The notes: generated from the letters alone by a model not told the origin. DNA of 64,000 nucleotides from Pseudomonadota bacterium (GCA_023391815.1 JAEWAF010000052.1:1-64000); one strand, 5' to 3'; counted from the first letter of the stretch, positions 26,667 to 36,308 are shown. Numbers and translations are program-made.

Positions 26667-29423
26667 ATGGGCTACGTTTCGACGCGCTCCTGGGTTCATG
26701 CGGCCTTTGGCATTGCGTGGGTGGTTGGCGGTCAAGGCGCCTTGGCGCAGGAGGCCAGTTCGGTCAGCCCGGGCGACACGCTCGAAGAGCTGACGGTCAC
26801 CGGCTCGCGCATCGAGCACAGCGGTTTCCAGGCGCCCACGCCGGTTTCGGTGCTCGATGCCTCGCAAGTCGAGGACCGTGGCGCCACCAATATCGCCAAC
26901 GTGATCAACGAGATTCCGGCGTTCACCGGCACCATCACGCCGGCCTCCACCGGGTTGAACAGTCGTCAGAACGGCATCAACGCGGTGGACCTGCGCGGCC
27001 TCGGCACCAATCGCAATCTGGTGCTGTTGAACGGCCGTCGCGGCACGCCGTTCGATGAGTTCGGAAACGTCGACTTGAACGCGGTGCCGTCTCTGGCGAT
27101 CGGTCGTGTCGAAGTGGTGACCGGCGGCGCTTCGGCGGCCTGGGGCTCGGACGCAATCTCGGGTGTCGTGAACTTGATTTACGACGAAGAGCTCGAAGGC
27201 TTCAAATTCAACGCCCAATATGGCCAGTCCGAGCGTGGCGATGCCGAGGACACCCGACTCGCAGCCGCGTGGGGCACTTCACTGAACGGGGGCAGCGGTC
27301 ATTTCCTGCTCGCCGCGGACTACAACAAGAATGAAGGCGTGCCCGAAGGGCGCGATCGTGCCTGGCAGCGTCGCAGCCCGGCGCTGGTCAGCAATCCCGC
27401 CAACGTCAACGACCACGATGGCATTCCGAAATTCCTGATTCGGGACAATGCGGCGCTGTTCCTCTCATCGCCGAACGGCGTGACGCTGCCGGGTGGCGCC
27501 ACTGGCAATATCGAGTTCTTCCCCGATGGCACGGCGCGACCCCGTCAGTTGGGCGAGGTCATGGGCGATTTCATGATCGGCGGCAGTGGCTCACGCCTCG
27601 GCGATCGCAGCGCGCTGTTCATTCCCACCGAACGTTTCAACGTGCTCGCGACCCTTCAGCATGAGATTGCCGACGGTACCGAGGCCTTTGTCGAAGCAAG
27701 CTTCGCGCAGTCGAAATCGTCCGGTAAGTTGGTCGACGCGTTTTCGTTCGGCGACGTCGTGATCGAACCGGATAACGCCTACTTGCCCGCGAGCGTGGCG
27801 GCATTGGGCGAAGCCTTCGCGTTGTTCCGGACGTTCGAGGAGATTCCGCCGATCACCTCCGAGTCCAAGAACGACAACATGCGCTTCGTGGCCGGGCTCA
27901 AAGGCGACTTCGGCAACTCCTTCAAATGGAACGCGTCGGGCCAATACGGCCGCACGAAGTTCTCCAACGAGCAGCCCTACAACTTGCTGGTCGGCAATCT
28001 GATCCTCGCGGCCGACGCTGTGCGCGATCCCGCGAGCGGCAATATCGTCTGCCGCGCCAATCTGGGCGGCGCGAACGGTGCGCCGGGCTGCGTGCCCATC
28101 AATCTGTTCGGCAAGGGTTCGCCGAGCGCCGCGGCGCTCGACTACATCACCGACAGGGGCACGTCCGACACCGAGATCAAACAAACCGTGTTCATGGCCG
28201 ATGTGAGCGGCGAGCTGTTCGACGCGTGGGCCGGCCCGCTGCTGGGCACCTTCGGCATCGAATATCGCAAGGAGCAACTCGATCGCGAGGTGAACGCGCC
28301 GAACGAAAACGAAGAGTTCCTGATCGTCAATGCGCAGCCGCTCAGCGGTGAATTCACGGCGAAGGAAGGTTTCGCGGAATTCGCGCTGCCGTTGCTCAAG
28401 ACCGATCGACAGTCGCTGGATCTGAACGCGGCCGCGCGCTTCACGGATTACAGCACCGTCGGCAGCGTCACGACCTGGAAAGCGGGCCTGGTGTACTCGC
28501 CAGTGGAATCGCTGCGATTCCGGGGCTCGATCTCTCGTGACATCCGCGCGCCCAGCATTGGCGAGTCGTTCGTCAAGTCCGTGCTGTTATTCAGCAATAT
28601 CGCCAACCCCTTCATCGAGGGCCGGCCGACCGATACGGTCGAATCCCCGGTCATCGGCAACCCGGATTTGAAGGAAGAGACGGCGAAGACCACCACGCTC
28701 GGCGTCGTCTTCTCGGCGGGCGGCTTCCGTGCTTCCGTCGACTGGTATCACATCGACCTTCAGGACACCATCGGTGCCTTGTCGCCGCAGAGTGTCCTGG
28801 ACCGATGCCACGACGGCGAGACTTCGCTGTGTGACTTGATCACCTTCGGCCCCGACGGCCGGAGCATCGAGCGCATCGACGGCAAGAATCTGAATCTCGG
28901 TACGTTCGATTTGAAAGGCATCGATGCCGAGTTGCGTTACACCCAGCCCGTGGGCGGCGGCGATCTCAGTGTCGGCTTGATCTCCAGTTATCTCATTCAC
29001 AAGGAGATCGCGCCCGCTGGTGGCACGCCGCTCGATACCGCAGGCGAGGTCGGCGCGGCCTCCGGCTACGGCACGCCCGATTTCAAAGCCACGCTCAGTG
29101 CCGGTTATGACATTGGCGACTGGGGTGCCTTCGCGCAGGCTCGTTATATCGGCTCCGGGGTGTATAGCGCCGCTTATGGGCCGGAAGATTTGTCGAGCGC
29201 GGATAATCACATCGGCGGGGTGACTTATGTCGACCTCTCCGCGCACTACGACCTGTCGAATCTCGGTTATGGCCAGCTGCGAGTCTTCGCGGGCATCGAC
29301 AACGTGCTCGATAAAGATCCGCCAGTGGTGCCGCAGGATTTCATCTCCAACATCGCCACCAACGGCACGCACTACGACGTCATCGGTCGCAAGTATTACG
29401 TCGGCGCCAGAGTGCAGTTTTAG
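26667..29423 (+). CDS. TonB-dependent outer-membrane receptor
   Basis: 918 aa. Signal peptide ending near G-A-L-A-Q-E (about residue 28). The plug domain starts at E-E-L-T-V-T-G-S-R (possible TonB box) with N-V-I-N-E-I-P, L-R-G-L-G and V-V-T-G-G-A-S-A-A-W-G-S motifs. A 22-strand barrel runs to the C-terminal aromatic Y-Y-V-G-A-R-V-Q-F. The plug is of the large substrate-receptor type seen in xanthomonads and caulobacters rather than the compact siderophore type. The substrate is unknown. Neighbours (PepSY protein, D-amino-acid enzymes) suggest a peptide or iron-linked ligand; the LacI regulator suggests a glycan instead. Confidence 0.93.
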   Translation: MGYVSTRSWVHAAFGIAWVVGGQGALAQEASSVSPGDTLEELTVTGSRIEHSGFQAPTPVSVLDASQVEDRGATNIANVINEIPAFTGTITPASTGLNSRQNGINAVDLRGLGTNRNLVLLNGRRGTPFDEFGNVDLNAVPSLAIGRVEVVTGGASAAWGSDAISGVVNLIYDEELEGFKFNAQYGQSERGDAEDTRLAAAWGTSLNGGSGHFLLAADYNKNEGVPEGRDRAWQRRSPALVSNPANVNDHDGIPKFLIRDNAALFLSSPNGVTLPGGATGNIEFFPDGTARPRQLGEVMGDFMIGGSGSRLGDRSALFIPTERFNVLATLQHEIADGTEAFVEASFAQSKSSGKLVDAFSFGDVVIEPDNAYLPASVAALGEAFALFRTFEEIPPITSESKNDNMRFVAGLKGDFGNSFKWNASGQYGRTKFSNEQPYNLLVGNLILAADAVRDPASGNIVCRANLGGANGAPGCVPINLFGKGSPSAAALDYITDRGTSDTEIKQTVFMADVSGELFDAWAGPLLGTFGIEYRKEQLDREVNAPNENEEFLIVNAQPLSGEFTAKEGFAEFALPLLKTDRQSLDLNAAARFTDYSTVGSVTTWKAGLVYSPVESLRFRGSISRDIRAPSIGESFVKSVLLFSNIANPFIEGRPTDTVESPVIGNPDLKEETAKTTTLGVVFSAGGFRASVDWYHIDLQDTIGALSPQSVLDRCHDGETSLCDLITFGPDGRSIERIDGKNLNLGTFDLKGIDAELRYTQPVGGGDLSVGLISSYLIHKEIAPAGGTPLDTAGEVGAASGYGTPDFKATLSAGYDIGDWGAFAQARYIGSGVYSAAYGPEDLSSADNHIGGVTYVDLSAHYDLSNLGYGQLRVFAGIDNVLDKDPPVVPQDFISNIATNGTHYDVIGRKYYVGARVQF

Positions 29424-29448
29424 CACGACCCGGAACGACGCAGATCCG

Positions 29449-29510
29449 CCCGGCGGTGTTTGCCGCCGGGATGAAATGAGAGTGCTGCCGCCGGTTGCGG
29501 CCCGGCGGCA
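29449..29510. repeat. Two GC hairpins built from one repeated motif
   Basis: CCCGGCGG / CCGCCGGG arms at 29449-29456 and 29463-29470 form a first hairpin. TGCCGCCGG / CCGGCGGCA at 29486-29494 and 29502-29510 form a second. The first probably terminates the receptor transcript. The same motif reappears as the arms around the Fur box immediately downstream. Confidence 0.7.
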
Positions 29511-29539
29511 AATGATAATGGTTTGCATTTGCCGCCGGG
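29501..29539 (+). promoter_or_regulatory. Fur box inside a 14-bp inverted repeat, with a sigma70 promoter
   Basis: Bases 29508-29532 read as a Fur-box-like core (GCAAATGATAATGG then TTTGCATTTGC). Outside it, the arms CCCGGCGGCAAATG (29501-29514) and its exact complement (29526-29539) extend the symmetry to 14 bp. TTGCAT (29523-29528) and TATAAC (29547-29552), 18 bp apart, form a plausible promoter for the PepSY gene, with Fur covering the -35. Confidence 0.75.
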
Positions 29540-29569
29540 TTGACGGTATAACAGGGGCTCTTTCCCTGG

Positions 29570-30721
29570 ATGATCGTCATGCCGAGCGCGTCCGCGATTC
29601 GTCGTTGGTATTGGGTGCACAAGTGGACCAGCCTGGTGTCCACGCTGTTCCTGCTCATGTTGTGCATCACCGGTCTGCCGCTGATTTTCTATCACGAGAT
29701 CGACCATGCGACCGGTTACTCGGTGGAACCGCCGGACCTTCCCGGCGTGACGGGGCAGGTCAGCCTCGATGAAATCGTTTCAGCCGCGCAGGCCAGGCGG
29801 CCGCACGATGTCGTGACGTTCGTTTCGCGCGAGTCCGACGAGCCGAATGCGTGGTTCGTGTCCATGGCCGAGACGCCGCAAGCACCCCAGTCCTCGGCGT
29901 TTTATATGTTCGATGCGCGCACGGGCGATTTCCTGCACGAGTATCCGCTCGATCAGGGGTTCATGAATTTCATGTTCCGCCTGCACTACGACATGTTCAC
30001 CGGTTTGCCGGGCACGTTGTTTCTGGGCTTCATGGGATTGTTGTTGGCGGCGTCGCTGGTGTCGGGCACCGTGGTGTACGGACCGTTCATGCGCAAGCTG
30101 CCGTTCGGTACCGTCCGTCATGGTCGCTCGGCGCGCTTGAAGTGGCTCGATCTGCACAATCTGCTCGGCATCGCGACGCTGGTGTGGGTGCTGACCGTCG
30201 GTGTTACGGGCGTCATCAACGCGCTGGCGATTCCGATTATCGGCCTGTGGCAACAGACCGAGATGAGCGAGATGACCGCGAAATATAAGAACGAGCCCGC
30301 GGTTCAGCAGCTCAGCTCAGCCGACGCCGCGGTCAAGACCGCGCTCGCGACGGCGCCCGGCACCGAGTTGAGCTTCATGGCGTTTCCAGGCACGGCTTAT
30401 TCGAGCCCGCATCACTATGTCGCCTTCATGCACGGCGCGACGCCGATCACGTCGAAGCTGCTCACCCCAGTGCTGATCGACGCGAGCACGGGTGACTTCG
30501 TCGATAGCCGCTCCATGCCCTGGTACGTCAAAGCGCTGCTGGTCTCGCAGCCGCTGCATTTCGGCGACTACGGCGGCATGGTGCTGAAGATTCTGTGGGC
30601 GCTGCTCGACTTGCTGGCGATCGTCGTGCTCGGTAGCGGCGTGTATCTGTGGATCAAGAAGCGCAATGTCTCGATCGAAGCGCGATTGGGCACGCTCGCT
30701 GCCGAAGGGGCCGCCACGTGA
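29570..30721 (+). CDS. PepSY-associated TM protein (PiuB-like, Fur-regulated)
   Basis: 383 aa inner-membrane protein with about four TM segments: one near the N-terminus (W-V-H-K-W-T-S-L-V-S-T then a hydrophobic run), a central pair around residues 145-225 and one at the C-terminus. PepSY-like domains lie in the periplasm between them. This family includes iron-regulated PiuB and siderophore-reductase proteins such as FoxB. A Fur box in the promoter supports a role in iron or siderophore handling. ATG 29579 is an equally possible start. It overlaps the next small gene by 4 bp. Confidence 0.85.
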   Translation: MIVMPSASAIRRWYWVHKWTSLVSTLFLLMLCITGLPLIFYHEIDHATGYSVEPPDLPGVTGQVSLDEIVSAAQARRPHDVVTFVSRESDEPNAWFVSMAETPQAPQSSAFYMFDARTGDFLHEYPLDQGFMNFMFRLHYDMFTGLPGTLFLGFMGLLLAASLVSGTVVYGPFMRKLPFGTVRHGRSARLKWLDLHNLLGIATLVWVLTVGVTGVINALAIPIIGLWQQTEMSEMTAKYKNEPAVQQLSSADAAVKTALATAPGTELSFMAFPGTAYSSPHHYVAFMHGATPITSKLLTPVLIDASTGDFVDSRSMPWYVKALLVSQPLHFGDYGGMVLKILWALLDLLAIVVLGSGVYLWIKKRNVSIEARLGTLAAEGAAT

Positions 30722-30930
30722 GCGCGAAAGATCGCGTGGATGTTTGGACTGCGCCCATCGTCCTCGGCGTGCTGTCGGCAGTGGGCCTGATTTCCGCATT
30801 GGTTTCGGACGACGCGGGCGATGTGCTCGCGTGGCTCACCTTGGGCGCGCCGGTCGCCGTCGTGCTGTGGTATCTGCCACGACGGCACCCATCCAAATCC
30901 GTGCTCACCAAGAAAGGTTCGGCGTCGTGA
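30718..30930 (+). CDS. Small two-helix membrane protein downstream of PepSY gene
   Basis: 70 aa from GTG 30718, which overlaps the PepSY stop (GTGA). Two hydrophobic segments (about 12-30 and 38-52) are followed by a basic tail. Proteins of this build often follow PiuB-like genes. Translational coupling implies a partner or assembly role. Its 3' end overlaps the convergent deacylase by 26 bp. No family name assigned. Confidence 0.7.
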   Translation: MSAKDRVDVWTAPIVLGVLSAVGLISALVSDDAGDVLAWLTLGAPVAVVLWYLPRRHPSKSVLTKKGSAS

Positions 30931-32521
30931 GCGACGAAACTTTTTGCGAACATTCTCCCTTAGGCTGGTGACGTAGCAGCTTGCCGGCCGCGACACCAGT
31001 GAGTTTGCCGCCATCGATGGCCAGCCGTCCGTTGACCAGCAGCTGCGTCACACCTTCGGACAGCTCGCGCGGATGCAGATAATCCGCTTTCGGGGCGTAA
31101 CGCTTCGGATCGAACACGACGACATCGGCGAAGTAGCCTGCACGCAGATAGCCGCGAGAAGTGAGACCGAGAATGTCGGCGGTGCGTCCGGTCGAACTGC
31201 GAATGAACTCGCCGACCGGTATCACGCCGGTCTGTACGTACTCGCGATATTTCTGAGGAAACGTGGCGAACTGACGCGGATGACCGGAAGAGCCGTCGGA
31301 GCTGGTCACGATCCAGGGCTGGCGCATGAAACGGATGACGTCGGCATTGTCCATGTTGAACGAGACCGCCGACTCGCGGCCATCCCGAATGACGAACAGC
31401 GCGGCGTCGATGGGCTCTTCAACGCGCTCGCGTGCCAGCTCGCCAAGTTTTTTGCCGTGCCACGGCGAATCATCCTCAGTGAGCACCAACGAGTCGGGGC
31501 CGCCGCGACGACGCAAGTTCTCCCGCATCTCGGTGCGAATCTTCTGCAATGTTTCTTTGTCGTCCAGGCGCTCGAGCAGGGCGGGGCGCCCACCATCGAC
31601 AGCCCAGCGCGGCAGGAGCGATGCACTCAATCCAGTGCCAGAGGCGAGCCAAGGATATTGATCGGCGGTGACGATTTGCCCACTCGAGCGCGCGTCGTTG
31701 ATGAGCTTGATGACCTCATCCGCCTGACCGTGCACGTCGATGCCCAGCGCCTTGATGTGCGCGAAGTGCACCGGCAATCCCGCCTCGCGTCCGATTCGCA
31801 AGACCTCGCGCGTGGATCCGAGCAGGCCGATGGAATATGAAGACTCGTCTCGCTGATGAGTGTCGTAGATTCCGCCGCGCTTGGCGGCCTCACGAGCCAG
31901 CGCGATCACTTCTTCGGTCTTGGAGAAACTCTGGGGGGCGTAGAACAGTCCGGTCGACAAGCCGAACGCGCCCCGACACATGCCGTCGGCGACCATGGAT
32001 TGCATCCGCTGCAGCTCGGCGGCGGTCGGCTCGCGTGCGTCTTGCTGGAGCACAGCCGATCGGATGCGTCCAAAGCCGACATACGCCCCCAGGTTGACCC
32101 CGACGCGGTCCTTGTTAATCCGCGCGTCTTCGGCGTCCAGATCCGGTGTGCCGAAGCCGTCGACGCCGATCATCAAGGTCGTCGCGCCTTGAAACAACCA
32201 CGCGGCCGTCAGGCGCTGGGCGGGATCATTCGAACGGATGAACTCATCCGGATGCGTATGCGGATCGATGAAGCCCGGCGCGACGATCTTGCCGGTGGCG
32301 TCGATGATCTTCTCGGCGGCGTACTTCGCTTGCGCGTTGTTACCGACGTAGACGATGCGATCGCCACGAATCACCACGTCGCCAACACGCGATGGGGCGT
32401 CACTGCCATCATGGACAGTGCCATTGACGATGATGACGTCGCTCCGTTCTTTGGCGTAGGCCGGCGATCCAGCGATAACCGCCGCCAGGCAGCACGCTCG
32501 CAGTATTGCAGCCCGGATCAC
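30905..32521 (-). CDS. N-acyl-D-amino-acid deacylase (D-aminoacylase family), exported
   Basis: 538 aa amidohydrolase. Signal peptide to about A-Y-A-K-E (residue 24). Metal-site motif G-F-I-D-P-H-T-H-P-D-E-F, then the family's G-L-S-T-G-L-F-Y-A-P and H-Q-R-D-E-S segments, and the C-terminal G-Y-F-A-D-V-V-V-F-D-P. Members remove the acyl group from N-acyl-D-amino acids, releasing D-amino acids. The start codon overlaps the stop of the upstream S12 hydrolase gene (ATGA), so the two are one operon. Export implies periplasmic action on imported acyl-D-peptide fragments. The exact acyl and amino-acid preference is unknown; dihydroorotase-like activity is less likely. Confidence 0.88.
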   Translation of the reverse strand: MIRAAILRACCLAAVIAGSPAYAKERSDVIIVNGTVHDGSDAPSRVGDVVIRGDRIVYVGNNAQAKYAAEKIIDATGKIVAPGFIDPHTHPDEFIRSNDPAQRLTAAWLFQGATTLMIGVDGFGTPDLDAEDARINKDRVGVNLGAYVGFGRIRSAVLQQDAREPTAAELQRMQSMVADGMCRGAFGLSTGLFYAPQSFSKTEEVIALAREAAKRGGIYDTHQRDESSYSIGLLGSTREVLRIGREAGLPVHFAHIKALGIDVHGQADEVIKLINDARSSGQIVTADQYPWLASGTGLSASLLPRWAVDGGRPALLERLDDKETLQKIRTEMRENLRRRGGPDSLVLTEDDSPWHGKKLGELARERVEEPIDAALFVIRDGRESAVSFNMDNADVIRFMRQPWIVTSSDGSSGHPRQFATFPQKYREYVQTGVIPVGEFIRSSTGRTADILGLTSRGYLRAGYFADVVVFDPKRYAPKADYLHPRELSEGVTQLLVNGRLAIDGGKLTGVAAGKLLRHQPKGECSQKVSSLTTPNLSW

Positions 32522-33975
32522 GGCGCCACTCGCGTGAACTTCAGGCCGCCTTCGAGCCGGTCGACTTCGAGCACGAATCCGGTGATGGTGTTGTCGGCCC
32601 CGCGTTCCAGGCGCAGCTTGCCGAAGTCCCCACGCAATACGTCTGGCGACTCGAGCAACACTCCGGAGAACCCTTCGGGACGAGCGCCACTGACGAAATT
32701 CGAGAACACCTCGACCGCGAGACCATCGGCATCGCGCACGAAACGATAGTCGGCGTCGATTTCATCCGACCGATACAACGCAGTGCCGACTCCGAGCGCG
32801 GTTAGCGTGTCTGCAGGAATCGGTTGCCGCTGATCGACGGGCTTCGCTCGATCTTCCGCTTTGGACTTCGGTCCGGAGAACGCCTTCGGATACAGCGCTT
32901 CGACCACGCGGAGGTTGTAGCTGCCCGGATCATCGGCGGTATTGCAGAGGGTGACGACGCTCGCCTTGAGCTTCGGGAACGTCACATAGTTGGTGGTGAA
33001 AGCGGCAGCTTCGCCGCTGTGCTCGACGATCGGTTGTCCGCGCAGCGTGCCGACGCGCAGACCGCTGGCATAACTGAGGCCGTTGCCCGCATCGATGAGC
33101 TCGCCATTGGTGAGCACGCCGGGTGCCAGCATGATCTGCCGTGTGTTCTCGGTCCAGATCTTGTGGCCGACGTGAAAGTCATGGTCGTACTTCGCCATGT
33201 CGTTCACGCTGCTCATCAGCCCGCCGGAGCCGCTGAACGCGGGATAGGTGTCTCGGATCTGGTAGCCGCCAACGCCATCGCGAACGTAGCCGTGTGCCAG
33301 ATTGCCGGCGGAAGTCGAGCCGTAACGGAAGTAACTGCTGTTCATGCCGAGCGGCTCGAGAATGCGCTTGCGGGCGAACACATCGAAGCGTTCACCGGAG
33401 GCGCGCTCCACCACCTGAGCCAACAGGAAATATCCGCCGTTGCTATACGTGTAGCGCGCGCCCGGGGTGAAGTTCAGGGACTTCTGCCGAACCATCATCC
33501 GCAGCACTTGGGGCGGCATCAGCGTTTCGTAGCGCTCGGTGCCGGCCAGTGCGAACAGCCCGAGCACTTCGCGCGCACCGCTGGTGTGATTCATCAGTCG
33601 GCGCACGGTCAACGGCGCTTCATAGCGCGGCAGCTCCGGCAACCATTTGCGGATGTCGTCGTCGAGCCCGAGCTTGCCGTCCTCGATCAGCTTGGCCGCT
33701 GCCAGCGAGGTGAACTGCTTGCTGACCGAGGCCATGTAGAAAACGGTGTCCGCCGTCAGCGGCGCCTTGGTGGTCAGGTCGGCCAGCCCGTAATTCCGTA
33801 GCAGCGCCGTCTCGCCGTTGCGGAACACGCCGACCGAGCACCCGGGCCGTTCGCCGTTGAACGGCGCGAATATTTCATCTACGGCTGCGGCGTCCATGAC
33901 GTTTTTTTCTCGCGCCGAGGCGAACGCGGGACTGACGGCCAGAGTGCAGACGATCGAGACCAACAGACGCTTCAC
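32518..33975 (-). CDS. S12 serine hydrolase (beta-lactamase/D-aminopeptidase fold), exported
   Basis: 485 aa. Signal peptide to about A-F-A-S-A (residue 21). Catalytic tetrad motif S83-V-S-K86, the Y-S-N motif in T-Y-S-N-G-G-Y and an H-S-G third motif are all present. A C-terminal lipocalin-like extension (about 370-485) is typical of S12 enzymes of the Pab87/D-aminopeptidase type. The S12 family includes DD-carboxypeptidases, D-stereospecific aminopeptidases and esterases. Coupling to a D-aminoacylase gene favours action on D-amino-acid peptides. First gene of its operon, divergent from dadA. Confidence 0.85.
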   Translation of the reverse strand: MKRLLVSIVCTLAVSPAFASAREKNVMDAAAVDEIFAPFNGERPGCSVGVFRNGETALLRNYGLADLTTKAPLTADTVFYMASVSKQFTSLAAAKLIEDGKLGLDDDIRKWLPELPRYEAPLTVRRLMNHTSGAREVLGLFALAGTERYETLMPPQVLRMMVRQKSLNFTPGARYTYSNGGYFLLAQVVERASGERFDVFARKRILEPLGMNSSYFRYGSTSAGNLAHGYVRDGVGGYQIRDTYPAFSGSGGLMSSVNDMAKYDHDFHVGHKIWTENTRQIMLAPGVLTNGELIDAGNGLSYASGLRVGTLRGQPIVEHSGEAAAFTTNYVTFPKLKASVVTLCNTADDPGSYNLRVVEALYPKAFSGPKSKAEDRAKPVDQRQPIPADTLTALGVGTALYRSDEIDADYRFVRDADGLAVEVFSNFVSGARPEGFSGVLLESPDVLRGDFGKLRLERGADNTITGFVLEVDRLEGGLKFTRVAP

Positions 33976-34102
33976 GGACCCACCTCGTAGAACGCGAGCA
34001 ACATCGCGATCATTCCATTGTTGCCCACGGAGTCGCCAGAGCGTGTGTGAAATTCCGAGTGGCGGGCATAACCGCGGGTTAAGTCACTCAGTGCTCTTTT
34101 CA

Positions 34103-34130
34103 GTAGTGGCCGGCAAGCGCCGCCCACTAC
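34103..34130. promoter_or_regulatory. Inverted repeat in the S12 / dadA divergent promoter region
   Basis: GTAGTGG (34103-34109) and CCACTAC (34124-34130) are perfect arms with a 14-bp spacer, 35 bp upstream of dadA. Possible site for the LysR protein encoded downstream of dadA. The remainder of the 189-bp gap shows no other clear signal. Confidence 0.4.
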
Positions 34131-34164
34131 ACTAGCCACAGCGGGAAACAGAAGTGACCAATCG

Positions 34165-35409
34165 ATGCGTGTCTGCGTGCTCGGCGGAGGGGTGATAGGC
34201 GTCACGACGGCGTACTATCTGGCACGCGACGGTCATCGGGTGACGCTGCTCGACCGGCGCGAGGGCGTCGGGCTGGAGGCGAGCTTCGCCAATGGCGGGC
34301 AGCTCAGCTATTCGTATGTAGCGCCGCTCGCGCAGCCATCGATCCTGCCTCAACTGCCGAGTCTGCTCCTGATGCGTGACTCGGCGCTTCGCTTCACGCC
34401 GCGCCTGGATTGCCTGCAATGGCGTTGGCTGCTCGCATTTCTGCGTGCCTGTCGCAGACAGGTGGCCTCTCAAACCACGACGCATTTGCTGTCACTCAGC
34501 CTGTACAGTCGCTCATTGCTCCATTCCTTGGTGCACGAGGAGTCGGTCGACTTCGACTACAAGCGCAATGGCAAGCTGGTCGTGTTCCGCAGTCGAGAGG
34601 CCTTCGACCAGGCGCAAAGGCAGATGGCGTTCCAGGCGGCGTTGGGCTGTGAGCAGCAGGCGCTCGATCCGAAGGCGTGTGCGACGCTGGAGCCTGCGAT
34701 CTCGCCATTGCGTTCTGAGCTCGCGGGCGGCATTTACACGCCCAGTGAAGACGTGGGCGATTGTCACCGGTTCACGGTGCAGCTGGCACGGTTGGCACGT
34801 GAAAAATACGGGGCGGAACTCCTTTATGGCTCGCACATCCAGGAGCTGCGCGTCGCGAACGGTCGTGTCGCGGCGGCGCGCACCGAGCAAGGCGATGTCG
34901 AGGCCGATGCGTTCGTCGTCGCGGCCGGGATGTCGACCGTGAGGCTCGTCGCGCCCTTGGGTGTAAAGTTGCTGCTGTATCCATTGAAGGGCTACAGCTT
35001 GACCGTTCCGCTCCAGGCCGGTCACAGCGCACCGGATGTGAGTGTGACCGATGCCGATAACAAGGTGGTGTACGCCAAGCTCGGGGACCGATTGCGGGTC
35101 GCTGGCATGATCGATATCACCGGCAACCCCAAAGCCGATCCGCGCCGTCTGGAGCTGCTACAAAAGCAAGCGCGTGAGGCGTTTCCGCGAGGCGGCGATT
35201 ACAATCGCGCCGAAGGTTGGTCGGGTCAACGACCCGCGACGCCCAGTGGAAAGCCTGTGCTCGGCAGAACGCCTTATTCGAATCTGTGGCTCAACACCGG
35301 TCAGGGAGCACTGGGGTTCACGCTCGCCTGCGCCAGCGCACGCCTGGTGGCCGACTGCATTGCCGAGCGTCCGCCGGAGCTCGACATGAGCCCGTTCCGA
35401 CACGCATGA
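34165..35409 (+). CDS. dadA: D-amino-acid dehydrogenase
   Basis: 414 aa FAD flavoprotein of the DAO family. The N-terminal FAD motif is G7-G-G-V-I-G12. The DadA signature S-F-A-N-G-G-Q-L-S-Y-S-Y is present, as is the late N-T-G-Q-G-A-L-G-F-T. It oxidises D-amino acids to 2-oxo acids plus ammonia, passing electrons to the respiratory chain at the inner membrane. ATGA overlap with the following lysR gene. Substrates probably come from the divergent deacylase and S12 hydrolase. No alanine racemase gene is adjacent, unlike the classic dadAX arrangement. Confidence 0.93.
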   Translation: MRVCVLGGGVIGVTTAYYLARDGHRVTLLDRREGVGLEASFANGGQLSYSYVAPLAQPSILPQLPSLLLMRDSALRFTPRLDCLQWRWLLAFLRACRRQVASQTTTHLLSLSLYSRSLLHSLVHEESVDFDYKRNGKLVVFRSREAFDQAQRQMAFQAALGCEQQALDPKACATLEPAISPLRSELAGGIYTPSEDVGDCHRFTVQLARLAREKYGAELLYGSHIQELRVANGRVAAARTEQGDVEADAFVVAAGMSTVRLVAPLGVKLLLYPLKGYSLTVPLQAGHSAPDVSVTDADNKVVYAKLGDRLRVAGMIDITGNPKADPRRLELLQKQAREAFPRGGDYNRAEGWSGQRPATPSGKPVLGRTPYSNLWLNTGQGALGFTLACASARLVADCIAERPPELDMSPFRHA

Positions 35410-36308
35410 ACCTGCGGCAGATCGAAGTCTTTCACGCCGTGTACGCGGGTGGGTCGGTGACGGTTGCCGCCCGCGAGCTGCACGTCTCGCAAGCGTCGGT
35501 GAGCAAGACGTTGCGACATGCGGAGCGGCAAGTCGGCTTCCCGTTGTTCCGGCGTCAGAAAGGGCGGCTCGTGCCCACGCCCGAAGCGCATCTGCTATTT
35601 CGAGAGGTCGACGAGGTTTACAAGCGCGTCGGCTCGCTGAAGCTGTCCATCAAGAACCTTCGGGCCGGCGGCGAAGGGCGCTTACGTCTGGCGGTGCTGC
35701 CTTCGCTCGGCCTGGCGGTGACGCCGGCGGCCGTGGCAAGTTTCCGAGCCGCGAACCCGAAGGTGACATTCGATGTACAGACGCTCGACCACGCGGATAT
35801 CTTGCGCTGTCTGTACGAGCGGGAGAGCGATCTGGCGGTCGGCTTCGTCGCCCCGAATCATCCGCGTCTGAAATCCATGCAGATCGGCTCGGGCGAGCTG
35901 GTGCTGTTACATCGGGACGGTGCGTTCGCAGGTCACAACTCGCGTGTCGATCTGCGCAAGCTCGCCGGCTGCGATTACATCTCCCTCACCGGCAGTGGCC
36001 CGATCGGTGCGTTGCTGGCGGCGGAGCTCGAGCGTCAGCAGGTGCAAGTGAACGAGATCGCATCGGTGCGAACCTTCTATGTCGCCGCCGCGCTGGTCGG
36101 GCAGGGCGCCGGGGTCAGCGTCGTCGACGAGTTCACGGCGCGTGCGACGGTCGCCTCGGGGCTGCAATCACGCAGGCTTTCGCCGCGCATTTCCTTTGGC
36201 GTTCACTGCATGTGGTTGGACGAGCAGCCTCCGTCGCGCGTGTGCCAGCGATTCATCGCCGAACTGCGTAAACATTTGCCCCCATCCTCCGCCGGCGGCG
36301 GCTCATGA
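35406..36308 (+). CDS. LysR-family regulator within the dadA operon
   Basis: 300 aa from ATG 35406, which overlaps the dadA stop. HTH residues 1-60 (L-R-Q-I-E-V-F-H-A-V-Y, E-L-H-V-S-Q-A-S-V-S-K). The effector domain follows from about 90. The longer frame from 35217 would overlap dadA by almost 200 bp and is rejected. It overlaps gltS by 4 bp. It likely senses a D-amino acid or its keto acid and controls the operon and perhaps the divergent genes. Confidence 0.93.
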   Translation: MNLRQIEVFHAVYAGGSVTVAARELHVSQASVSKTLRHAERQVGFPLFRRQKGRLVPTPEAHLLFREVDEVYKRVGSLKLSIKNLRAGGEGRLRLAVLPSLGLAVTPAAVASFRAANPKVTFDVQTLDHADILRCLYERESDLAVGFVAPNHPRLKSMQIGSGELVLLHRDGAFAGHNSRVDLRKLAGCDYISLTGSGPIGALLAAELERQQVQVNEIASVRTFYVAAALVGQGAGVSVVDEFTARATVASGLQSRRLSPRISFGVHCMWLDEQPPSRVCQRFIAELRKHLPPSSAGGGS

